From Clostridia bacterium (lineage in GTDB: Bacteria; Bacillota; Clostridia; Christensenellales; UBA1242): a stretch of DNA of 5,430 nucleotides. The notes under the pieces were generated by a model. The model searched no databases, had not been told where the DNA came from, and saw nothing but the letters and a program-made list of their open reading frames with translations. Both the position numbers and the translations under genes were made by a program. The stretch lies in the NCBI GenBank assembly GCA_017473795.1, contig JAFUJE010000066.1:1-5430 (forward strand). The letters are read 5' to 3'. Each line of letters starts with the position of its first letter. Positions within the stretch are counted from its first letter, which is position 1. Below are positions 1-5,430 of this stretch, piece after piece.

Positions 1-612
1 AAAACGGAAATCAAATCAACCGCAGCCGCCCGGCATATTGGTAAGCCAATCGGAACTTATATTAATATAGATACAATGGATTGCCGCCCACGTAATATTA
101 CCAAGACATTACGAGAAGCACTTAAATCATTAATTTTCGAGCCAACAAAAATTTTAATCGTTGGATTAGGTAATGATAAATTCGTGGCGGACAGTTTAGG
201 ACCTTGCGTTTTACAGCTCATTAAGACAGGTGAGCACCTTCTAACTTTCGAGCCCAGTGTTTTTGGCGTAACTGGAATCAATTCAGTTGATGCAATCAAA
301 GCTATAACACGTTTAGTTCAGCCAACTACTGTATTTGTCATTGACAGCCTGGTCAGCGCTACCCCTGCCCGAATTGGCACTAATTACCAATTATGCACCA
401 GCGGAATAACACCTGGCAGTGGCATTGGACGCAACAACCAAACGATTAATCAAAAACTATTAGGCGTTCCCGTAATTGCGATTGGGGTTCCCATGTGTAC
501 CATCATGACAACAACCCCTAACCAAATTTATCATGCCGTACCCAAAGACATTGATATAGTGATTAGAGATTGCGCCCAAATAATCGCTCAAAGTATTAAT
601 ACTCTGGTGTGA
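1..612 (+). CDS. gpr: Germination protease GPR (peptidase family A25), 3' part; start lies upstream of the window
   Basis: GPR is the endopeptidase that starts degradation of small acid-soluble spore proteins (SASPs) on germination; in Bacillus it is made as an inactive zymogen in the forespore. The frame is open from base 1, and the codons before the first ATG (position 76) already read as family sequence ([11 protein letters not shown]), so that ATG is not the start; roughly 30-50 N-terminal residues, including any propeptide, are missing. The fragment has 203 residues. Visible motifs: [14 protein letters not shown] (fragment residues 55-68) and [10 protein letters not shown] (111-120), which hold the two aspartates (Asp64 and Asp115, codons at 190 and 343) matching B. 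megaterium Asp127 and Asp193; then [20 protein letters not shown] and a C-terminal [10 protein letters not shown] helix. The protein is compact: the aspartates are 51 residues apart instead of about 66, and only about 17 residues separate IGVP from PKDID. The TGA stop lies inside the convergent parC gene. The YyaC family has the same fold but matches these motifs less well. Confidence 0.88.
   Translation, partial: KTEIKSTAAARHIGKPIGTYINIDTMDCRPRNITKTLREALKSLIFEPTKILIVGLGNDKFVADSLGPCVLQLIKTGEHLLTFEPSVFGVTGINSVDAIKAITRLVQPTTVFVIDSLVSATPARIGTNYQLCTSGITPGSGIGRNNQTINQKLLGVPVIAIGVPMCTIMTTTPNQIYHAVPKDIDIVIRDCAQIIAQSINTLV
592..603. repeat. 12-bp perfect palindrome across the overlapping 3' ends of gpr and parC
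   Basis: AGTATTAATACT is its own reverse complement and covers the parC stop codon, near the gpr stop. It is AT-rich and has neither a GC-rich stem nor a T-run, so it does not look like an intrinsic terminator for either gene. It may be chance. Confidence 0.4.
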
Positions 613-3600
613 CATAGTTTGTACGATGCAACCAAGCACGAACTAATTGTTTCTTACCAAATACGTTTTTCATTTTACCGATACGAGCCACGTTTGGTAC
701 TTTTTCCACGCTACGTGTTAATAATTCACCATCCGCAGTTTGGACAACCAAGTCATCTTCTTTACGAGCAAAGATTGCGAAAATTACTTCTTCCCCTTTA
801 CCCATACCAGATGCAATAGTTAAACCTTTACGGTAACGAACCATTTTGTCTATATCACTCATAGAAACTTTTTTCGCATTACCTTGATTGGTAACCAAAA
901 CTGCATAGCCATTGTTTTCTGCGGTCGAAATACCGGCTAACCATGCGCTGTCGTCCATTTGCATACCTTTAACACCAGAAGCGATACGCCCCTGAACCGG
1001 AACATCGCCCGTTGCCGCATTTAACACGTTACCAACGTTAGTAATCATTAAAATGGTACGGTTTTTCGGTAAACGCTGTACAGCCAAGATTTCATCTTTA
1101 CGATCTTCACGGATTTTATAAACGTCAAAGACAGACTTAATCACCGAACAAGCATCACTGAACTTAGAACGTTTAATCATGCCGGTTTTAGACAACCAAA
1201 CCAAGTTATATTCAGGCAAAGAATCGGCTACGGCTGGATAAATTGCCACAGGCATTTCTTCTGGTGCCGCTGTTGGGAATAACTTACGCAACATAATACC
1301 ACGGTCTTTCAAACGACATTCAGGTACGTCACCGCCAAACAACTTATAACATTTACCCATATTAGTAAAGATATGTAACAATTTGTCGGTTTGCGTTAAG
1401 ACGGCAACCGTGTGTACATCTTGCTCACGCATACCATCAAAGGCGGCTGTCTTGCTCATACTAAAGTGTTTTTTGGTTAAACGTTTAATGGTACCTGCCG
1501 CTGTAATAGTCAAAACAACATCTTCTACTGGCACTTTATCGTCATCAGCAGTAATGACAACATCTTCCAACTTATTAACGACACGTGTACGACGATCAAC
1601 CTTGAAACGTTTTTTAATTGCTTGTAACTCAGTTTTAACGACTTCAAATTGCAACTTCTTGCTGCCAATAATCGCTGTTAAACGTTCTATCAATTCATGC
1701 AATTCTTTTAACTCTTGTTCGATTTTCAAGACTTCCAAATTGGTCAAACGAGCCAAACGTAAATCCAAAATGGCTTGGGCTTGACGTTCAGTTAAACCGA
1801 AACGCTTTTGCAAACGTTCACGGGCTTCACTGGTATGTTTACTGGTCTTAATAATTTTAATTACTTCATCAATATTTTTAACCGCAACCAACAAACCTTC
1901 CAAGATGTGTGCACGTTCTTTAGCTTGGTTTAGTTCAAACACAGAACGTTTATAAATAATTTGGCGTTGATAATTGACATAATATTCAATTATTTGCAAT
2001 AAGCCCATTTGACGTGGCTTACCTTCCGCAATTGCCACCATGTTATAGTTAAAGTTACAACGCAACTGAGTGAACTTGTATAATTGCTCGACGATTTTGT
2101 AAGCATCTGTGTCTTTACGCAATTTTATTAAGATACGCATACCATTACGATCAGATTCGTCACGAATTTCAGTAATGTTTTGTAAGTCGCCTTTTTTACT
2201 TTCTCGTAAGTCGGCAATATTTTTTTGTAGTTGTACTTTATTGACTTGATAAGGTAATTCTGTAATTACAATGTTACGTTTATCGCCTTCGACTTCAATA
2301 TGAACTTTACCTGACATAACAACTTTACCACGCCCAGTTTCGTAAGCAGAAATCATATTGTCATCAGCCACAATCCAACCAGCTGTTGGGAAATCAGGTC
2401 CTTTAACAATCTTCAAGACTTGTTTCAAAGTAATTTTAGGATTATCAATAAACGCAATATGCGCATCGATTAATTCACCTAAGTTATGTGGCGGTATGTT
2501 AGTCGCCAAGCCAACCGCAATACCACTGCTACCGTTAGTCAATAAGTTTGGATAACGTGCCGGTAAAGTATCTGGTTCCGTATTACGATCATCATAAGTC
2601 AAAGAATACGTTACCGTATCTTTATCCATATCACGCAACAATTCCAAAGCCAATGGAGCTAATTTAGCTTCTGTATAACGCATAGCTGCCGGTGGATCAC
2701 CGTCATCAGAACCAAAGTTACCTTGTCCCGAAACCAAAGGCATATTCATGTTGAACGGCTGTGCCATACGCACCATTGCATCGTAAACAGAGACGTCACC
2801 ATGAGGGTGATATTTACCCAAACATTCACCAACGATAGCCGCAGATTTACGGAACGGCTTATCAGGAGCCAACCCCAAATCATTCATAGCATACAAAATA
2901 CGACGTTGTACTGGTTTTAAACCATCTTCGACACGTGGCAAAGCACGATCCAAAATAACAAATTCACTATAAGGAATCATACTTTCGTGCATGATTGTTG
3001 CAACGGATTTCTCGATGATACCATCTTCAGAATTACCGCCGTTGTCATCGCCACTATCATTATTAGATTCAGTACTAATTTCCTGAACATTACCTGCATC
3101 TGCATTTACCGCAGTTTTTCGGGTTTCTTTTTCCGCCAATAATTTTTGACGACGTTCTTCTTTTTCCAAAATTGGCTTCATAATAGCCGCTTGGCGAGCC
3201 GCTTCGGCTTCTGCTTTCAAATCGGCTTCTGACAATTTTACAACATCATCGATGTTGGCAATTTTACCGTGACTGGCTCTTTCAACAACTTGGGAAACTT
3301 CGTTAGATACATCGTCCGTTGTTACGGCGGTATCTTCATCTACGATTACCTCTGTTAGATTTTCGTCTTCGGTTTCAGTTTCGTTAACCAATTCTGCGTC
3401 AATAACGTCTTCCTCAGTTTGTTCTTCTATGTCCTCTGTTTCAGCCGTTGACATATCTTCCATTTCCGTTGCGCTATCCTCTGCGACTACCACTGTTTCG
3501 GGCTGTGTTTCAGTAATTTCTTCGACATTTTCAACTGCGTCATTTGTTTCTTCTAAATCAGCAATTGACTCTTCGTTCATTACCTCTTCTTCAGCATTGA

Positions 3601-3928
3601 TATCTTCAAATCCATCTTCGGCTTCACTTACAGCGCTTTCTTCTTCTCCTGCTGCAGGATCTTCTGACTGCTCTTCTTCAGTATCTTCGTTAGCAAAATC
3701 TTCAACAACAGTTTCATCAACGGCAATGACTTCATTTTCAGAGTCTACCTCAAGAAGACCATCTTCCTCCGTTTCATCGACGGATAAGTCTTCAGTTTCT
3801 TCTTCGATAACATCTGCTGTTTCTTCTGTCACTGTTTCAACTTCATCAACTGTTTCTTCGGTTGCTGATGGATTATCGTCAAAACTGATTGAATTTTCAT
3901 CATCAATCAAATCATCAAACTCACCCAT
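596..3928 (-). CDS. parC: DNA topoisomerase IV subunit A (ParC) with a ~300-residue acidic N-terminal extension
   Basis: ParC is the DNA-cleaving and religating subunit of topoisomerase IV, which decatenates daughter chromosomes with ParE. Of 1110 residues, only about 304-1110 align with the family (about 807, a normal full length). Order: polyanionic region 1-216; charged helical segment and polar linker 217-303; DNA-gate winged helix with YHPHGD (373-378) and active-site Arg417-Tyr418 in AAMRYTE; isoleucine-finger motif NGSSGIAVG with Ile470, spaced from Tyr418 exactly as Ile174 from Tyr122 in E. coli GyrA; tower; coiled coil and C-gate; and, from about residue 790, a C-terminal domain with six blade-like repeats (for example [34 protein letters not shown]). 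No QRRGGKG GyrA box is seen at the expected first-blade position, and parE precedes the gene, so ParC is preferred over GyrA. The start at 3928 is supported by a strong ribosome binding site at 3933-3939; internal Met250 and Met313 lack one. Val379 replaces the Ser that anchors quinolones. The TAA stop lies within the end of gpr. Confidence 0.88.
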   Translation of the reverse strand: MGEFDDLIDDENSISFDDNPSATEETVDEVETVTEETADVIEEETEDLSVDETEEDGLLEVDSENEVIAVDETVVEDFANEDTEEEQSEDPAAGEEESAVSEAEDGFEDINAEEEVMNEESIADLEETNDAVENVEEITETQPETVVVAEDSATEMEDMSTAETEDIEEQTEEDVIDAELVNETETEDENLTEVIVDEDTAVTTDDVSNEVSQVVERASHGKIANIDDVVKLSEADLKAEAEAARQAAIMKPILEKEERRQKLLAEKETRKTAVNADAGNVQEISTESNNDSGDDNGGNSEDGIIEKSVATIMHESMIPYSEFVILDRALPRVEDGLKPVQRRILYAMNDLGLAPDKPFRKSAAIVGECLGKYHPHGDVSVYDAMVRMAQPFNMNMPLVSGQGNFGSDDGDPPAAMRYTEAKLAPLALELLRDMDKDTVTYSLTYDDRNTEPDTLPARYPNLLTNGSSGIAVGLATNIPPHNLGELIDAHIAFIDNPKITLKQVLKIVKGPDFPTAGWIVADDNMISAYETGRGKVVMSGKVHIEVEGDKRNIVITELPYQVNKVQLQKNIADLRESKKGDLQNITEIRDESDRNGMRILIKLRKDTDAYKIVEQLYKFTQLRCNFNYNMVAIAEGKPRQMGLLQIIEYYVNYQRQIIYKRSVFELNQAKERAHILEGLLVAVKNIDEVIKIIKTSKHTSEARERLQKRFGLTERQAQAILDLRLARLTNLEVLKIEQELKELHELIERLTAIIGSKKLQFEVVKTELQAIKKRFKVDRRTRVVNKLEDVVITADDDKVPVEDVVLTITAAGTIKRLTKKHFSMSKTAAFDGMREQDVHTVAVLTQTDKLLHIFTNMGKCYKLFGGDVPECRLKDRGIMLRKLFPTAAPEEMPVAIYPAVADSLPEYNLVWLSKTGMIKRSKFSDACSVIKSVFDVYKIREDRKDEILAVQRLPKNRTILMITNVGNVLNAATGDVPVQGRIASGVKGMQMDDSAWLAGISTAENNGYAVLVTNQGNAKKVSMSDIDKMVRYRKGLTIASGMGKGEEVIFAIFARKEDDLVVQTADGELLTRSVEKVPNVARIGKMKNVFGKKQLVRAWLHRTNYVTPEY
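3020..3280 (-). other. Charged helical segment and polar linker of ParC (residues 217-303)
   Basis: Residues about 232-272 are rich in Ala, Glu, Lys and Arg without helix breakers except one Pro ([20 protein letters not shown] is typical), which predicts a long charged helix, possibly a coiled coil. Residues about 273-303 are Asn, Asp, Ser and Gly-rich ([15 protein letters not shown]) and look like a flexible linker. The conserved topoisomerase core begins right after, at [11 protein letters not shown]. This segment carries nearly all the positive charge of the extension and could fold back on the acidic region or act as a spacer; that is inference. Confidence 0.65.
3281..3928 (-). other. Polyanionic low-complexity N-terminal region of ParC (residues 1-216)
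   Basis: Counted directly from the translation: 61 Glu and 30 Asp in 216 residues (42%) and no Lys, Arg or His; the first positive residue is Arg217. The rest is mostly Thr, Val, Ser, Ala, Ile and Asn, with no Cys, Trp or Tyr. Short degenerate units such as EETVDEV, VDETEED and ETETEDE recur without a fixed period, consistent with growth by slippage in GAA/GAT-rich DNA. It is probably disordered. No known domain is recognised. It precedes the DNA-gate winged helix, so possible roles (inferred only) are DNA mimicry or autoinhibition, a docking site for a basic partner, or a solubility tail. Confidence 0.85.
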
Positions 3929-5430
3929 TTGTACCTCCTAATTTACTCTTCACTGCCTTGATGGCTGTATCGTCTTGTTTATTAAAGTTAGCATGCTTGC
4001 TGATGTAATTACGGCGACTTTCAATATCATCACCCATCAATGTGGTAATCAAACGTTCTGCCTCCGCCGCATCACTTAACGTAATACGACATAATTTACG
4101 AGTTTTTGGATTCATCGTGGTATCCCATAATTGATCAGCGTTCATTTCTCCCAGACCTTTGTACCGTTGTACACTGCAACCACGAACACTTTTGGTAACT
4201 TCTTTTAACTCGTTATCGTCATAACAATAACGACTGAAATCTTTTTTATAAACTTTAAACAACGGTGGCATACCGGTATACACATGACCTTGAGCAATTA
4301 AATCTTTCATATAACGGAAAAAGAACGTTAATAAAATTGAACGAATATGCCCACCATCTTGGTCAGCATCGGCCAAAATAATAACTTTGTGATAACGTAA
4401 ATTATCAATGTTAAAATCTTCGCCGATACCAGTGCCCAAAGCACCAATTAAAGTACGGAATTCATCATTTTCCAAAACTTGGTCAATACGTTTCTTTTCT
4501 GCATTTAAAGGCTTACCACGCAAAGGCAAAATGGCTTGGATACTACGATCACGTCCTTGTTTAGCCGTACCACCCGCACTATCACCCTCAACAATAAAAA
4601 TTTCGTTCATTTCAGGGCGACGACCACTGCAACTTGCTAATTTACCAATTAAGACACTGCCGTCAATACTGTTTTTACTACGAGCAATGTCCTTAGCTTT
4701 ACGAGCCGCTTCACGCACACGGGCTGCCGCCTTAGCCTTGTTAATAATAATTTCCAAAAGACTTTTCTTTTCGGCAGATTTATCAGCATCTTTGAAATAT
4801 TCTAATAAATTATTATAAGTAAAGGTTTCCACCGCAATTTTGGCTTCCGGATTTCCTAACTTAGTTTTAGTTTGACCTTCAAACTGAACTTCGTGCATTT
4901 TAATTGATAAAACCGCAGTCATACCTTCACGGTAGTCTTCACCTTGCAAAGCATTATCTTTTTCTTTAAAGAATCCAAATTGCTTACCTAGTTGGTTAAA
5001 GGCACGGGTAATCGCACTCTTAAAGCCAGTTTCATGAGTACCACCCTCTGAGGTTGGAATATTATTAACATAAGAATAAATACTTTCAACGAAGCCATCA
5101 GTATGTTGGATTGCAAAAGCGATTGGCATTTTATCGCTTTGCCCGGCAATAATAAAAGGTGTTTTATATAAGGTGTTTTTCCCTTCATTTAAGTACGTAA
5201 CAAAATCAGACAAACCACCGTCGAATTTAAAAACACACTCACGGGAGAATTCCGCATCTTCAGGTGCAATACGTTCGTCAATTAAAGTAATTTCTGCACC
5301 TTTATTCAAGAAAGCTAATTCTTCTAAACGTTGAGAAATAACTTTATAATCAAACTGGTTATTATTGAACATTTCCGCATCAGGCAAGAAATGAACTCGG
5401 GTACCATTTTTAGTTGTGCGCCCAACAACT
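3921..5430 (-). CDS. parE: DNA topoisomerase IV subunit B (ParE), C-terminal two thirds; 5' end beyond the window
   Basis: ParE is the ATPase subunit that drives strand passage by topoisomerase IV. The frame runs open to the right edge, giving 502 residues. By alignment with E. coli GyrB the first visible residue corresponds to about 150, so most of the ATP-binding GHKL domain is outside, and a full length near 650 is expected. A TTG at 5387 is not a start, because family sequence ([11 protein letters not shown]) continues through it. Visible in order: transducer domain with QTKTKLGN (fragment residues 186-193; Lys188 matches GyrB Lys337, which contacts the ATP gamma-phosphate); TOPRIM with EGDSAGG (catalytic Glu281), PLRGKPLN (302-309) and the metal-binding DADQDGGH (Asp354, 356 and 358); then [10 protein letters not shown] (421-430) and the conserved C-terminal LMGDD...SRR segment. 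All catalytic residues are present. parC follows with an 8-nt overlap, which argues for one operon with coupled translation. GyrB is the main alternative; the partner's missing GyrA box argues against it. Confidence 0.87.
   Translation of the reverse strand, partial: VVGRTTKNGTRVHFLPDAEMFNNNQFDYKVISQRLEELAFLNKGAEITLIDERIAPEDAEFSRECVFKFDGGLSDFVTYLNEGKNTLYKTPFIIAGQSDKMPIAFAIQHTDGFVESIYSYVNNIPTSEGGTHETGFKSAITRAFNQLGKQFGFFKEKDNALQGEDYREGMTAVLSIKMHEVQFEGQTKTKLGNPEAKIAVETFTYNNLLEYFKDADKSAEKKSLLEIIINKAKAAARVREAARKAKDIARSKNSIDGSVLIGKLASCSGRRPEMNEIFIVEGDSAGGTAKQGRDRSIQAILPLRGKPLNAEKKRIDQVLENDEFRTLIGALGTGIGEDFNIDNLRYHKVIILADADQDGGHIRSILLTFFFRYMKDLIAQGHVYTGMPPLFKVYKKDFSRYCYDDNELKEVTKSVRGCSVQRYKGLGEMNADQLWDTTMNPKTRKLCRITLSDAAEAERLITTLMGDDIESRRNYISKHANFNKQDDTAIKAVKSKLGGTNG
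3933..3939 (-). promoter_or_regulatory. Ribosome binding site of parC, inside the end of parE
   Basis: On the - strand AGGAGGT lies 4 nt before the parC ATG (AGGAGG 5 nt before). It is a near-perfect complement of the 16S rRNA 3' end and decides the parC start at 3928, so the long acidic extension is translated rather than being an artefact of an over-called start. The same bases encode the last parE residues (Leu-Gly-Gly-Thr), so ribosomes finishing parE pass over and expose the site, which suggests translational coupling that keeps ParE and ParC in balance. Confidence 0.9.

Noticed and set aside
76..78. ATG as start of the gpr reading frame
   Set aside because: The frame is open to base 1 and the upstream codons give family-conserved sequence ([11 protein letters not shown]); the start lies outside the window.
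57..299. 80-codon open frame on the - strand opposite gpr
   Set aside because: It is opposite a well-supported gene and its translation resembles no known family; treated as a shadow.
1..612. YyaC-type sporulation protein (DUF1256)
   Set aside because: It has the same fold family, but the [18 protein letters not shown] and [11 protein letters not shown] motifs are those of GPR.
540..700. Intrinsic terminator for gpr or parC
   Set aside because: Searched both strands by eye; no GC-rich stem followed by a T-run was found.
1971..1999. TTGACA and TATAAT-like stretch inside parC
   Set aside because: The elements are adjacent without 16-18 bp spacing and lie in AT-rich coding DNA; no downstream gene would use them.
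2990..3181. Internal parC starts at Met250 (3181) or Met313 (2992) that would give a normal-length ParC
   Set aside because: Neither has a credible Shine-Dalgarno sequence, whereas the 3928 start has AGGAGGT at ideal spacing and is coupled to the parE stop.
3429..3941. 170-codon serine-rich open frame on the + strand
   Set aside because: It is the antisense of the Glu/Asp-rich part of parC: reversed GAA/GAT-type codons give Ser and few stops. It has no homology and no ribosome binding site that I recognise.
4408..4818. 136-codon open frame on the + strand
   Set aside because: It is antisense to the TOPRIM region of parE, where every key motif is intact; a shadow. The same applies to + strand frames at 619-819, 1383-1784, 2358-2555 and 2723-2920.
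5385..5387. TTG as start of parE
   Set aside because: The frame continues to the window edge with conserved GyrB/ParE sequence (GTRVHFLPD spans the TTG codon).
596..5430. gyrB-gyrA instead of parE-parC
   Set aside because: The A subunit lacks a GyrA box, and the [11 protein letters not shown] context fits clostridial ParC as I remember it better than GyrA (usually GDSAAAMRYTE). The assignment stays open until the rest of the genome is seen.

Overview
The window is an AT-rich stretch (about 40% GC by eye) that looks like the chromosome of an endospore-forming or spore-descended low-GC Bacillota, most likely a Clostridia- or Negativicutes-type lineage. The reasons are a germination protease (GPR) gene, which is confined to endospore-forming lineages, a canonical AGGAGG ribosome binding site, and the wording of the topoisomerase motifs. 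I cannot assign a genus.

Layout: three protein genes fill essentially all of the window, with no gene-free stretch over 300 bases. At the left edge, on the + strand, lies the 3' part of gpr (1-612), whose start is upstream of the window. Converging on it from the right, on the - strand, is a two-gene topoisomerase IV operon: parE (3921-5430, its N-terminal third lies beyond the right edge) followed by parC (596-3928). parE and parC overlap by 8 nt, and the parC ribosome binding site is made of the last sense codons of parE. The 3' ends of parC and gpr overlap by 17 nt, so there is no intergenic space and no recognisable terminator between the convergent units.

How they work together: ParE (ATPase, transducer and TOPRIM metal-binding domain) and ParC (DNA cleavage, C-gate and DNA-wrapping beta-pinwheel) form the A2B2 type IIA topoisomerase that separates daughter chromosomes. 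The absence of a GyrA box favours ParC/ParE over GyrA/GyrB. GPR is functionally unrelated as far as the sequence shows. It degrades the small acid-soluble spore proteins that coat spore DNA.

The most unusual element is the N-terminus of ParC. The conserved topoisomerase core starts only near residue 304. The first 216 residues contain 91 Asp/Glu and no Lys, Arg or His, and are followed by a charged Ala/Glu/Lys-rich probable helix and an Asn/Gly/Asp/Ser linker. This is a very strongly polyanionic, probably disordered tail attached just ahead of the DNA-binding gate, and I know of no described function for it. A second notable point is that ParC has Val at the position of the quinolone-anchoring Ser (E. 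coli GyrA Ser83).
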